Of a DNA stretch of 64,000 bases, positions 8,338 to 19,031 are shown piece after piece (positions within the stretch are counted from its first letter, which is position 1; each line of letters begins with the position of its first letter). The stretch lies in assembly GCF_009917485.1 (NCBI RefSeq), contig NZ_QZDT01000019.1:23583-87582 (forward strand). The letters run 5' to 3'. The notes under the pieces were generated by a model. It ran no database searches, was not told the origin of the DNA, and worked only from the letters and a program-made list of their open reading frames with translations. Source of the DNA: Parablautia muri. GTDB lineage: Bacteria > Bacillota > Clostridia > Lachnospirales > Lachnospiraceae. Position numbers and translations under genes: made by a program.

Positions 8338-10071
8338 ATGAAAAAGATAACAACCTACATCTGGGAGTACAAATTTCCCTTTCTATTCGCCATCATTTCC
8401 ATGGTCATCAGCGTTGCCTTAGATATGCTCTCGCCCCAGCTTACGCGGCGCATTGTGGATGATGTGATTTTAGGCGGTCAAATTGAAAAACTGACTCCTA
8501 TGCTCCTTGGGATTCTCTGCGTGGGTGTCGGAAGATTTCTATTTCAATATACCAAAGAATTTACTTTTGACGTTGCCGGCTCAAAAATTGCCGCTAAAAT
8601 AAGACAGGATTTATTCAACCATATTCAATCCCTGAGCCCGGAATTTTTTGACCGCACCAGCACTGGCGAGCTGATGAGCCGCGTAAAGGATGATGTGGAC
8701 AGAATTTGGGATGGCCTTACCTATGTGGGCATGCTCCTGATTGAGGTGATTGTACACGCCTGTATCATACTGTTTTGCATGTTCAGCTTAAACTGGCGTC
8801 TTTCCATCCTGCCTGCTGTCTGCATGGGAGTTACCGCCGCTATTGCTATTTTTATGGAAAACAAGTTAGATGCCGTTTACGAGGCCATCAGCGAAGAAAA
8901 TGCTTCCCTGAACACCGTTGCCGAGGAAAATCTGGCAGGTGTAAGAACGGTAAAGGCCTTTGCCCGGGAAAAATATGAAATAGGCAAATTCCTTTCCCAC
9001 AATCAAAAATACTATGACCTGAATATGCAGCAGTCAAAATTATTTGTGAAATATCACCCTTACCTGTCTATGATTACCAAACTTCTGCCTATTGTGGTTT
9101 TGTTTATCGGCGGATATCTGGTGATGGCAGATGATATGACACTGGGCGATTTAAGCGCCTTTATCCAATACTCCATGAACATTGTATGGCCTATGGAAAT
9201 GCTGGGCTGGCTTACCAACTCCCTTTCTTCCGCCATAGCTTCCAACAGGCGCATCCGGAAAGTCTACCAGGAAAAACCGGTGATTACGGATCCCGATACG
9301 CCTTACATTCTGCCAAAGGTTAAGGGAAAGATTACCTTTTCCCATGTTTCCTTCCACAAGGCGGATCGGCATGAAATTCTCCATGATGTCTCCTTTACCG
9401 TGGAGCCTGGCAAAACAATCGGTATTATGGGGGCTACAGGAGCAGGTAAAAGCTCTCTTGTCTATCTCATGCAGCGTCTTTATGATGCCACAGACGGCAC
9501 CGTCTTTCTGGATGATATAGATGTCAAAAAGCTTTCCTTAAAGCAGCTGCGCAGCTCCATCTCCCTGGTAATGCAGGATGTCTTTCTGTTTTCGGATACG
9601 ATTATGGAAAATGTGAAGCTGGGCCAGAAAAGCCATCTTTCTTATCCGGCAGTACGGGATGCCGCCATACGGGCAAAGGCCAATGGTTTTATCGAAAAAA
9701 TGGACAAACAGTATGACACCGTCATTGGGGAACGTGGGGTTGGGCTCTCCGGCGGTCAAAAACAGCGTATCACCATTGCAAGGGCGCTGGCCAAGAAAAA
9801 ACCTATCCTGGTCCTTGACGATTCCACCTCCGCCCTTGATATGGAGACCGAGCAGTCTATCCACGAAACCCTGCGCGATCTCCCTGACACTACTAAAATT
9901 ATTATTGGACACCGTATCAGCGCAGTCTGTCATGCAGATGAAATCATCATTTTAGAAAACGGCAGAATTGCCGAGCGTGGCACTCATGAAAGTCTGATGG
10001 CCCATAGGGGCCTGTACTATCAGACCTATCTTGCACAGTACGGTAAACCGAAGGAGGAAATCACAGCATGA
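8338..10071 (+). CDS. ABC exporter half-transporter, BmrC-like (degenerate-site subunit)
   Basis: The protein has an N-terminal six-helix exporter domain (about 1-310) and a C-terminal ATPase domain. Walker A is GATGAGKSS, the signature is LSGGQKQR, and the H-loop is GHR. The residue after the Walker B aspartate is Asp (LVLDDSTSALD) where active ATPases have Glu, so this subunit supplies the weak catalytic residue of a heterodimer, as in BmrC of Bacillus BmrCD. I start the gene at 8338 because GGGAGG at 8322-8327 serves that ATG; an ATG at 8320 in frame has no ribosome site. The stop overlaps the next gene by four bases (ATGA). Likely substrates are drugs or other amphipathic compounds, which is inference. 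Confidence 0.9.
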   Translation: MKKITTYIWEYKFPFLFAIISMVISVALDMLSPQLTRRIVDDVILGGQIEKLTPMLLGILCVGVGRFLFQYTKEFTFDVAGSKIAAKIRQDLFNHIQSLSPEFFDRTSTGELMSRVKDDVDRIWDGLTYVGMLLIEVIVHACIILFCMFSLNWRLSILPAVCMGVTAAIAIFMENKLDAVYEAISEENASLNTVAEENLAGVRTVKAFAREKYEIGKFLSHNQKYYDLNMQQSKLFVKYHPYLSMITKLLPIVVLFIGGYLVMADDMTLGDLSAFIQYSMNIVWPMEMLGWLTNSLSSAIASNRRIRKVYQEKPVITDPDTPYILPKVKGKITFSHVSFHKADRHEILHDVSFTVEPGKTIGIMGATGAGKSSLVYLMQRLYDATDGTVFLDDIDVKKLSLKQLRSSISLVMQDVFLFSDTIMENVKLGQKSHLSYPAVRDAAIRAKANGFIEKMDKQYDTVIGERGVGLSGGQKQRITIARALAKKKPILVLDDSTSALDMETEQSIHETLRDLPDTTKIIIGHRISAVCHADEIIILENGRIAERGTHESLMAHRGLYYQTYLAQYGKPKEEITA

Positions 10072-11849
10072 GCTTTAATTCCTATAAAGAAGATGAGGAG
10101 ATAGTAAGAACAAGTAAAGTGCGCACTCTGCTGCGCATGCTCTCCTATCTTTTTGCTTACAAAAAGGAGCTTATATTGGTACTGCTTATTATAGCCTTTG
10201 GTATCCTGGTCTCCTTACTAAATCCTCTTTTGATAGAGGAAGCCATTGACACCTATATTTCCAAGGGTAATTTGCAGGGCCTTCTTAGGCTGGTTATCTT
10301 TGCGCTTGTCTTAAACCTGCTTATGATTGGCGGAATTAAGCTTCGTATGTATATTATGGCTAAGGTGTGCAACAGTATCCTTCTGACCATACGACAGGAG
10401 CTTTATTCCCATATTCAGACCCTGGATCTGCACTTTTTTGACAGCCGTCCTACCGGGAAAATCCTTGCGCGCATTATCGGGGATATCAATTCCTTAAAAG
10501 AAGTACTTAACAACTTTGTCACAACCCTGATACCGGACTTTTCAACGGTTATTGCCGTTGCTGTTATCATGTTTGTAAAAAATCCTGTTCTTGCCGCCGC
10601 TTCTTTGTGCAGTCTTCCGGTGATGGCTGTGTGCGTGTGGCTGATTGAGTATTATTCCCATAAAAAATGGCAGGAATTCCGCAAAAAATCCTCCAACCTA
10701 AACGCCTTCATCCACGAAGATATGTCCGGTATGCGCATTATCCAAAGTTTTACTGCAGAGGAGGAAACCAGGCAGACCTTTGACGAATTGCTTTATGCTC
10801 ACCGAAGGGCATTTGTAGGTGCTGTACGACTGGGGGACGGTATGGGATCCGTCATTGATTTATCCTGGGGCATAGGGATTGCCGCCCTTTACTTTACCGG
10901 AATAAAAATTTTAGGTGTGGAGGCTGTTTCCATTGGAACCTTTTTGGCCTTTGGCAGCTACATTGGAATGTTCTGGAACCCTATCATGAATCTGAGCAAT
11001 TTTTATAACCAGATTATTACAAATATTGCCGCTGCCGAACGTGTTTTTGAAATTATGGATACGCCGGCCAAAATAATAGACGCGGATGATGTTATCCAGA
11101 TTCCTCCCATCAAGGGAGCGGTTTCATTTTCCCATGTATGTTTTTCCTACGACCAGGGCACTAAGGTGCTAAACGATGTAAGCTTTCAGATAACCCCAGG
11201 AGAAACCATTGCTTTAGTGGGGCCTACCGGTGCAGGGAAAACCACTATCGTCAATCTGATTAGCCGGTTTTATGATGTGCAGGACGGAACGGTTTCCATA
11301 GACGGTCACGACATAAAGACCGTCTCCATAGAAAGCCTACGCAGCCAGATGGGTATCATGACCCAGGATAATTTTTTATTTACCGGTACGATCAAGGATA
11401 ATATCCGATATGGCAAGCTAGATGCTACGGACGAAGAAATCATAGATGCTGCCAAGGCGGTTCACGCCCATGACTTTATCTCCAAGTTAGAAAAAGGCTA
11501 TGATACCTTTCTCTCGGAGCGGGGCGGCGGACTTTCCGCAGGCCAGAAGCAGCTCCTTGCCTTTGCAAGGACTATGGTTTCCAAGCCTAATATCCTGATT
11601 TTGGATGAGGCCACCTCCAGCATTGACACACAGACAGAGCTTTTCATTCAGGAGGGTATTGATGCCCTTTTGGCGGGCCGCACTTCCTTTGTGATTGCGC
11701 ACAGGTTATCTACCATTCAAAAAGCTGACCGCATTTTCGTAATTGATAAAGGGGGAATTGTTGAGGAAGGCACCGCCCCCCAACTGATTGCCAAAAAAGG
11801 CGCTTACTACAAGCTTCACACAGCGCAGATGGCGGAAGGCATACTCTAA
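10068..11849 (+). CDS. ABC exporter half-transporter, BmrD-like (catalytic subunit)
   Basis: This 593-residue partner has an N-terminal exporter membrane domain and a C-terminal ATPase domain with Walker A GPTGAGKTT, canonical Walker B ILILDEATSSID and H-loop AHR. Its signature is LSAGQKQ instead of LSGGQ. In a heterodimer this altered signature faces the Walker B of the other subunit, whose catalytic Glu is Asp, so both changes fall in the same composite site. That is the known architecture of asymmetric exporters such as BmrCD and TM287/288. GGAGG lies in the end of the preceding gene and the ATGA overlap indicates coupled translation. The operon ends at a terminator near 11930. Confidence 0.92.
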   Translation: MSFNSYKEDEEIVRTSKVRTLLRMLSYLFAYKKELILVLLIIAFGILVSLLNPLLIEEAIDTYISKGNLQGLLRLVIFALVLNLLMIGGIKLRMYIMAKVCNSILLTIRQELYSHIQTLDLHFFDSRPTGKILARIIGDINSLKEVLNNFVTTLIPDFSTVIAVAVIMFVKNPVLAAASLCSLPVMAVCVWLIEYYSHKKWQEFRKKSSNLNAFIHEDMSGMRIIQSFTAEEETRQTFDELLYAHRRAFVGAVRLGDGMGSVIDLSWGIGIAALYFTGIKILGVEAVSIGTFLAFGSYIGMFWNPIMNLSNFYNQIITNIAAAERVFEIMDTPAKIIDADDVIQIPPIKGAVSFSHVCFSYDQGTKVLNDVSFQITPGETIALVGPTGAGKTTIVNLISRFYDVQDGTVSIDGHDIKTVSIESLRSQMGIMTQDNFLFTGTIKDNIRYGKLDATDEEIIDAAKAVHAHDFISKLEKGYDTFLSERGGGLSAGQKQLLAFARTMVSKPNILILDEATSSIDTQTELFIQEGIDALLAGRTSFVIAHRLSTIQKADRIFVIDKGGIVEEGTAPQLIAKKGAYYKLHTAQMAEGIL

Positions 11850-11911
11850 GAGCATAACTTTTTTCACAACAACGGTCCCTGCGCTTGGCAGTCTGACCTT
11901 AGATAAATAAA

Positions 11912-11946
11912 CCGGCATCTTAATGAAAAGATGCCGGCATTTTTTA
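11912..11946 (+). terminator. Terminator of the ABC exporter operon
   Basis: ACCGGCATCTT pairs with AAGATGCCGG across a short loop and is followed by CATTTTTT. It sits 60 bases past the second exporter gene and abuts the stop of the convergent gene. Confidence 0.85.
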
Positions 11947-13275
11947 ATACTCCATTGACCATTCGTGTTCACCGCCCCAGTCGCCAATCAACTCTGATAC
12001 GGTTCCCTCCTCAGTGGTAATTCTGGTTTCAAAACGGTAATTCATCTGTGGAACATCTACCCCATTAATCTTTACATTGCTGTAAAGGTACACAAACTCA
12101 TAATTATAATGTGGATATTCTTCACTATTTTCAGGTGATGGTTCGTAGGATATACAGATTCTCTGTACCCCCGCATCCTCCTGCTTTGCTCCCCAGACCT
12201 TAATGACGCCATCTGCCTGCGGATTTTCATCAAAGCCTGCGAAAGAAAATTTCCATTGCCCATCTGCCTGGGTCAGTTTTACTTTTTCCTTACTGACTGG
12301 TATGTATGTTTTCCCATCCCAGTATTCCATTGTTCCTGCAATGAACTGGTCGCGGATTGAGATATAAACTTCTGACTGCATAAAGTCCTTAATCGGCGCA
12401 AATTCACCGCTCTCAAAAATACGAAAGGCTTCCGCAAAGGTCTCCTGTGCCCACACTGCCTTTTCCAAACAGGCCAAAAGCCCGGCTGATTTCCCATCGT
12501 CCCCAATAGCCGCCACTTGCCCAAGGAGATTTTGGTAGTCCTGCATACGTCCCGTTTCAAACCACACCGCTGCATTGTTCGGGACCGCAAATTTGATGAT
12601 TTCTCCTCTCAGCTCCTGAAGCGGATTCGTATTGTAGATGGCAAGCATCCTGTTCATCAGCTCCAAATACTTATCAAAGCTACTGCTTCCATCCTCCTGG
12701 ATACTGCAAAAAAGCTCTGTCTCCTCACCTTCAAACAGCCTTTCATAACATGCATCCAATAAAGTATAGCTGTCAGGATTCGTCTGATCCTGTTCAAGCG
12801 CTAAAACGCATTTGTCCAACGTCTGAAGATTGCAGTTCCCGGCATTAATATCAGCCACAGCATCATTTAAAAGATGTATGCAATATTCCTGTAAAAGGCC
12901 TTCATCCTGGGTGGTCTCCCAGCCACGGTACAAAACCTGCTCCGCCGCTTCCCGATCTTCCTTGGTCAGGTAAACACCTGCCATAGCCCGGTACGCCTTC
13001 ACCGAATTGGAATCAATCTGCAAGGCTTCCTCGCAGGAGGCAATCGCTTCCTCATAGGCTTGGGTCTCTACGAATTCACCTGCTGCTTCTAACCGTCTTG
13101 CAATTTTCGTCTCAGGCATAGAATGATAGATAAGGGCGCCTCCCCCTCCTACCACAGCAGTCAATAAAACGGCTGCTGCAATGCGGCCTATCATCACCAC
13201 TTTCTTTCTGCGCCTTTTCCTTCGTATCCTTACCGCTTTAGCCATCTTCCTTCTTCTTATTTCTTTTTTGTCCAT
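11944..13275 (-). CDS. Membrane-anchored TPR protein of unknown function
   Basis: The 443-residue product begins with a very basic cytoplasmic stretch (many Arg and Lys in residues 1-26), then one membrane segment at about 27-50, so the rest is probably outside the cell membrane. Residues about 60-130 hold tetratricopeptide-like helix pairs (AYEEAIASCEEALQIDSNS is typical). The C-terminal 130 residues look beta-rich and contain many aromatic and charged residues. I do not recognise a named family for the whole protein. TPR regions usually mediate protein contacts, so a scaffold role at the envelope is possible but not shown. It is a single-gene unit convergent with the ABC exporter operon. 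Confidence 0.7.
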   Translation of the reverse strand: MDKKEIRRRKMAKAVRIRRKRRRKKVVMIGRIAAAVLLTAVVGGGGALIYHSMPETKIARRLEAAGEFVETQAYEEAIASCEEALQIDSNSVKAYRAMAGVYLTKEDREAAEQVLYRGWETTQDEGLLQEYCIHLLNDAVADINAGNCNLQTLDKCVLALEQDQTNPDSYTLLDACYERLFEGEETELFCSIQEDGSSSFDKYLELMNRMLAIYNTNPLQELRGEIIKFAVPNNAAVWFETGRMQDYQNLLGQVAAIGDDGKSAGLLACLEKAVWAQETFAEAFRIFESGEFAPIKDFMQSEVYISIRDQFIAGTMEYWDGKTYIPVSKEKVKLTQADGQWKFSFAGFDENPQADGVIKVWGAKQEDAGVQRICISYEPSPENSEEYPHYNYEFVYLYSNVKINGVDVPQMNYRFETRITTEEGTVSELIGDWGGEHEWSMEY

Positions 13276-13435
13276 ACTTAAAATTCCTCATTCCTAACCA
13301 AGTCTGTAAATTAAGTATAAGTTCAAACACCAAAATATAGTAACATATATAAAACTGTTTTGACAAACCCTTTTTCGCTGTTTTCATTCAATTTATCATT
13401 TCAATTATCGCTGTTTACCACAAAAACAGCTCTTT

Positions 13436-15145
13436 TTATTTCTTCTTTGTAAGAAATCCTCTCCCAATGATTTCTCTGGCAGATTTTCCGCCTTTTTCAG
13501 ACTTGCTCCTTTTACCCGCCTTGCGCTCTCTTTCTCCCTTAGCGCCCCTGGCTGCTTTATCCGTCCTTTCGCCTTTTCCTAGTCTGCCGGAATTTTCTGC
13601 TTTTTCACCTTTTCCGGCTCTGCCAAAACGCTCAAACCTATCGCCTTTGCCGCTTCTTCCAAATTTTTCACCTCTGCCTTTTTCAGACCTTCCAGTCTTG
13701 TCGCTTCCTCTGCCTTTTTCCCTTCTCCCTAACTTCTTCCTCTCAAAATATGGCTTTTCTTCCTCAATCTCCTCCGGCACATCTCCCAAATGCATCTGCA
13801 TAAATGCGGCAGTCAAATCAAGCACGGAGCAATTTTGTTCTTGCGCCGCAAGCTCAATCGCGCTCTTAAGCTCGGACAGCCTATTTTCTTCCCTATCATT
13901 CGCTATAACATCTCCCGCCTGTGCAAACAATCTGTCCGATTTCACTTTGGTAAGGTCTGCTGCCGTAGGCAGACTGCGTTCCCGGATAATTGTATGGCAC
14001 ATTCTCTCAATATCCCGGATTTTAAATATTTCTCTTCCAGATATCAAAGTAAAGGATCTACCCTTTCTCCCTGCCCGTCCGGTTCTTCCAATCCGGTGTA
14101 CATAATACTCTATGTCCTCCGGCACATCAAAATTAAACACCGCGTCCACGCCGCTTACGTCAATGCCTCTTGCCGCTACATCCGTAGCAATCAAAATAGC
14201 ACATCCGCCGTTTCTGAAAAGATGCATGACCGTATCTCTCTGATACTGGGTCAAATCTCCGTGAAGCCCCTCCGCCTCATATCCTTTCCCTTTAAGGGTT
14301 CCTGTAATCTCGTCCACCATTCTCTTAGTATTACAAAATATCAGGCTTCGGGAAGGACGATAATAATCGATCAGCCTGCACAAAGCCGCCACCTTATCCT
14401 TCTTCGCCACCCGGTAGTAAGCCTGCTTAATAGCCGCCACCGTAATTTCTTTAGGCGTTACTCTCACATACACCGCATTTTTCTGATAAGTTCCTGTAAT
14501 ATCCAAAATCGCCTGGGGCATAGTAGCGGAGAACAATGCCATTTGATGTTCCTCGGGCATATCGGATAAAATTGTTTCGATATCCTCCCGGAACCCCATG
14601 TCCAGCATTTCATCCGCTTCATCCAGCACAATCATTTTCACATAGGTTGTTTTAATGGTATGGCGTCTTAAATGGTCCATAACCCGTCCTGGTGTTCCCA
14701 CAATAATCTGAACCCCCTGGCTAAGGGCCCTGATCTGCTTTCCTATCTCCTGCCCGCCATAAACCGGAAGCACCTTAATGCCGTGCATATACTTAGCAAG
14801 CCTTCTGATTTCCTCTGACGCCTGCATTGCAAGCTCTCTGGTGGGACACAGAATAATGCCCTGGGGTTTTTTTAACTGGGGGTCAATCCCCTGAATCATG
14901 GGAATTGCAAATGCCGCTGTCTTACCTGTACCGGTTTGGGCCTGTCCAATCACATCCTTTCCTTCTAAAAGTATCGGTATCGCCTGTTCCTGAATGGGGG
15001 TCATGATTTCAAATCCCATTTCCTCCACAGCTCTTAAAATATCAGGGCAGATTCCCGATTCGCTATACTTAAGTTTACTTCCCGTTATTTCTTTTCTTTC
15101 TTCCACTTTCTTAACATCCATTCCTTTCAATTCAATTATCATCAT
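13436..15145 (-). CDS. DEAD-box ATP-dependent RNA helicase, CshA-like
   Basis: DEAD-box helicases unwind short RNA duplexes in ribosome assembly and RNA decay. The order of motifs is complete: the Q-motif region GFEIMTPIQEQAIP, Walker A AQTGTGKT, PTRELA, DEAD (VLDEADEMLDMGF), SAT, and in the second lobe TDVAARGIDV and HRIGRTGR. After the core (about 380) comes a linker and then, from about 470, a long Lys/Arg/Gly-rich tail built of GRxxKGxR-like repeats, which would bind RNA without sequence specificity. The start overlaps the end of the glycosyltransferase gene by 14 bases, so translation is probably coupled. No clear ribosome site is visible and an internal ATG nine codons in is an alternative start. 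Confidence 0.92.
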   Translation of the reverse strand: MMIIELKGMDVKKVEERKEITGSKLKYSESGICPDILRAVEEMGFEIMTPIQEQAIPILLEGKDVIGQAQTGTGKTAAFAIPMIQGIDPQLKKPQGIILCPTRELAMQASEEIRRLAKYMHGIKVLPVYGGQEIGKQIRALSQGVQIIVGTPGRVMDHLRRHTIKTTYVKMIVLDEADEMLDMGFREDIETILSDMPEEHQMALFSATMPQAILDITGTYQKNAVYVRVTPKEITVAAIKQAYYRVAKKDKVAALCRLIDYYRPSRSLIFCNTKRMVDEITGTLKGKGYEAEGLHGDLTQYQRDTVMHLFRNGGCAILIATDVAARGIDVSGVDAVFNFDVPEDIEYYVHRIGRTGRAGRKGRSFTLISGREIFKIRDIERMCHTIIRERSLPTAADLTKVKSDRLFAQAGDVIANDREENRLSELKSAIELAAQEQNCSVLDLTAAFMQMHLGDVPEEIEEEKPYFERKKLGRREKGRGSDKTGRSEKGRGEKFGRSGKGDRFERFGRAGKGEKAENSGRLGKGERTDKAARGAKGERERKAGKRSKSEKGGKSAREIIGRGFLTKKK

Positions 15146-16085
15146 TTAAAAACTGTTCAATGATATATCTGGGGCGCCCCTTGCTCTCCAGATATATTTT
15201 CCCAATATACTCCCCCACTACGCCAAGAGCGAGTAAAATCAGTCCGCCGATTGCCCACACAGATACCATAAGCGTTGTCCATCCAACAATCGTTTCTCCT
15301 GTAAAATGCCGGACCAGGCTGTATAACAGCATGCCAATACTCACAATAAAAATGAAAAATCCCAGCAACGTTATCATCCTGAGAGGTTTCGTGCTAAAGG
15401 AAGTTATTCCCTCTACTGCAAAAGACAGCATTTTTCCCAAAGGATATTTACTTTCCCCGGCAAATCGTTCTCCTCTTTCATAGTAAACCACGTCCGTAGG
15501 GTATCCAATCATAGGCACAATGCCACGCAAGAACAGATTTACCTCTCCAAACTGGGAAAGCCCCAAAAGCGCTCTCTTGCTCATAAGACGGTAATCCGCA
15601 TGGTTAAACACAGTATTAGCCCCCATCATATTCATTGTTTTATAGAAACCTTCTGCGGTAGCCTTTTTGAAAAAAGTGTCTTTCTGCCTGCTGCTGCGCA
15701 CGCCATATACGATATCCATTCCCTGTACATATTTATCAATCATCTCGTCAATGGCATTAATATCATCCTGCAAATCCGCATCCATAGAAATTACCATATC
15801 AGCATATTCTTTTACAGTCATAAGACCGGCAAGAAGGGCATTTTGGTGTCCTCTGTTTAAGCTCAGATTAATGCCGCCAAACAGCTTATTCTTTTGATGC
15901 AGCGCTTGAATCACATCCCATGTCCTGTCCCCGGAACCATCATTGACAAAAATCACGCGGCTTTTTTCATCAATCTTTTTTTCCCCGATTAAATCGTTTA
16001 TTTTATTTTCCAGACGAAGTGCCGTCTCAGACAGTACTTCTTCCTCATTGTAACAGGGAATCACCAGATACAAAATGTTTCCCAT
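15132..16085 (-). CDS. Family 2 glycosyltransferase, DPM1/GtrB type (polyprenyl-phosphate sugar synthase)
   Basis: Enzymes of this type move a hexose from a nucleotide sugar to undecaprenyl phosphate on the inner face of the membrane, providing donors for GT-C enzymes such as those at 2-6 kb. The GT2 domain (about 1-230) shows VIPCYNEEE at the start, FVNDGSGDRTW and SMDADLQDD with the metal-binding aspartates. Two C-terminal transmembrane segments (about 232-258 and 265-290) are as in GtrB. GGAGGGAGAGG precedes the ATG. It overlaps the helicase gene downstream. The sugar cannot be named from sequence. Confidence 0.88.
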   Translation of the reverse strand: MGNILYLVIPCYNEEEVLSETALRLENKINDLIGEKKIDEKSRVIFVNDGSGDRTWDVIQALHQKNKLFGGINLSLNRGHQNALLAGLMTVKEYADMVISMDADLQDDINAIDEMIDKYVQGMDIVYGVRSSRQKDTFFKKATAEGFYKTMNMMGANTVFNHADYRLMSKRALLGLSQFGEVNLFLRGIVPMIGYPTDVVYYERGERFAGESKYPLGKMLSFAVEGITSFSTKPLRMITLLGFFIFIVSIGMLLYSLVRHFTGETIVGWTTLMVSVWAIGGLILLALGVVGEYIGKIYLESKGRPRYIIEQFLNDDN

Positions 16086-16114
16086 AAGCCTCTCCCTCCT
16101 GCTGCCAGCATGAA

Positions 16115-16143
16115 ATCAGCAGCGGTAAAATACCACTGCTGAT
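16115..16143 (-). terminator. Strong hairpin after the NYN gene
   Basis: ATCAGCAG-GGTA pairs with TACC-CTGCTGAT over about 13 bp with one mismatch and a tiny loop. On the minus strand only a weak T-rich tail follows, so it may act as a terminator or as an RNA-stabilising end. Confidence 0.5.
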
Positions 16144-16214
16144 GGACATTAAACAGATCTATCATATACTATTTGATTAAAAGATACAATATTTTTTCAT
16201 AACTATTTTTTTTA

Positions 16215-17141
16215 CTATTTTTCCCGTGCCCTTTTTCTGTCGTTCTTATCCTGATATAATTCTACATTTTCAATCCCCTGGACAAACTTGGAAAACTGGC
16301 TGTAGCCAAAATCCTTCACATTAAAATTCGCATATTTGTTATACACCAGATTACTGAGCTCACTGATGCCAATTCCCTTTTTACCTGCCTTACGGACAAT
16401 TTCTTTTACATAATTTCTTATTTCTTCCTGTGACTGTTTATTATCTTTCAAGTAAATCGTAATCACATTCTGTCTCTTTTCCAATAAAAACAGCCCTGCA
16501 TCTTCCACAAACTTTGAAAGCAGGCTGTAGCCATAATTTCTCACGTCAAAATCAGGATACATATTCACCAGCCTGTTTCCAACCGATGCAAGCTCAACGC
16601 TTTTGCCTTTATTTTCATTTTCGTTGATAATATTGGTAATTGCATTGTAAATAACTTCCCGGCTGATGGTGTTATCCTTGCTGTCTTTCCCTGCCTTATC
16701 CTCGTCCTGATTCCCTAAGTTTTCCAGATTGACAAATCGTGTACACGCAACTCTAAAAGAGCGGGGCGTTTTCTCCTCGCCCATTCCAATCACTTCCATT
16801 CCAGATTCCCTCAGCCGGCTTGCTAACCGGGTAAAGTCACTGTCACTGGAAACAATGCAAAAGCCGTCCACATTTCCGGTATAAAGAATGTCCATGGCAT
16901 CAATAATCAAAGTGGAATCCGTAGCATTTTTACCAACCGTATTGCTGAACTGCTGTACCGGGATAACAGAATTTTCCAAAAGCTCCCCCTTCCACTTGGT
17001 GGCCTGTGTGCTGGTCCAGTCTCCGTAAATTCTTTTGTAAGTGGTGATTCCATAGGTAGAAAGCTCCTCCAAAATATCTCCTATGTACTTTGCTGAAATG
17101 TTATCCGCATCGATGAGCAGCGCAAAATGCTTATTCTCCAT
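16215..17141 (-). CDS. NYN-domain nuclease-like protein with two OST-HTH/LOTUS domains
   Basis: The N-terminal 140 residues form a NYN (PIN-like) domain: ALLIDADNISAKY at the start, DGFCIVSSDSDF and nearby acidic residues that in this fold bind metal for RNA cleavage. Two C-terminal modules of about 70 residues follow (about 165-235 and 240-305), each with the pattern G-SELxNxxYxxxPxFDxxxYGYSxFSKFVE of OST-HTH/LOTUS domains, which bind RNA (G-quadruplex RNA in some cases). Bacterial proteins of this design are thought to act in RNA turnover, but none is well characterised. I place the start at 17141 because GGAGGACTTGAT directly precedes that ATG; an upstream in-frame ATG has no site. Confidence 0.85.
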   Translation of the reverse strand: MENKHFALLIDADNISAKYIGDILEELSTYGITTYKRIYGDWTSTQATKWKGELLENSVIPVQQFSNTVGKNATDSTLIIDAMDILYTGNVDGFCIVSSDSDFTRLASRLRESGMEVIGMGEEKTPRSFRVACTRFVNLENLGNQDEDKAGKDSKDNTISREVIYNAITNIINENENKGKSVELASVGNRLVNMYPDFDVRNYGYSLLSKFVEDAGLFLLEKRQNVITIYLKDNKQSQEEIRNYVKEIVRKAGKKGIGISELSNLVYNKYANFNVKDFGYSQFSKFVQGIENVELYQDKNDRKRAREK

Positions 17142-17337
17142 ATCAAGTCCTCCATGCTTCCAATCGCCCTTAAATTTGAGCGAAAGCACAAATTTGTTGA
17201 TTGAAAAATCTCTGATTTTTCAATCCATCCTCCCTATTGCTAATCCCTTAAATTGGATATGGCAAAAATTACTAACTTCTGTGTAGCAATCTTACCATAC
17301 CTGCTTTACTACTGCAATCGCAATTTGAAAACTCTCA

Positions 17338-17380
17338 ATAAAAAATGCCGCAAACACAACAAACCAGTGAATGCGGCATT
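17338..17380 (-). terminator. Terminator of gdhA
   Basis: On the minus strand AATGCCGCA and TGCGGCATT form a 9-bp stem followed by TTTTTTATT, just past the gdhA stop. Confidence 0.88.
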
Positions 17381-17401
17381 CCAAATCTTTCTATATTTTA
17401 A

Positions 17402-18751
<1,350 letters not shown>

Positions 18752-19031
18752 TTAGTTTAGTATAATTGTAGTACAGTATTCTTGTATACAATATTGTTTA
18801 GGCTCCACCATTTCCGAATACCATACAAAAACATACAGATACTCTGTCCTGCATATTTATTTTCTTTTCCATAAATATTATATAACGCGTTTGCAAAAAT
18901 CTCAATATACTTTAAGCAAGTAAATGATAAAAGTTTCAGAGAATATTTTATATAATTTGTATAACCTTTTCCCAGTTTCTTTTCATTTAGCATTTTTTTG
19001 CCCCTTATTTTCTATGGTTCAATGAATTGCA

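Noticed and set aside
13467..14569. Long plus-strand frames opposite the DEAD-box helicase gene
   Set aside because: They are antisense shadows of a well-defined helicase; the Ser/Pro/Leu-rich translation mirrors its Lys/Arg/Gly-rich tail.
18757..18993. 78-codon minus-strand open frame upstream of gdhA
   Set aside because: AT-rich composition, no good ribosome site, and a product without recognisable features; it probably covers the gdhA promoter region.
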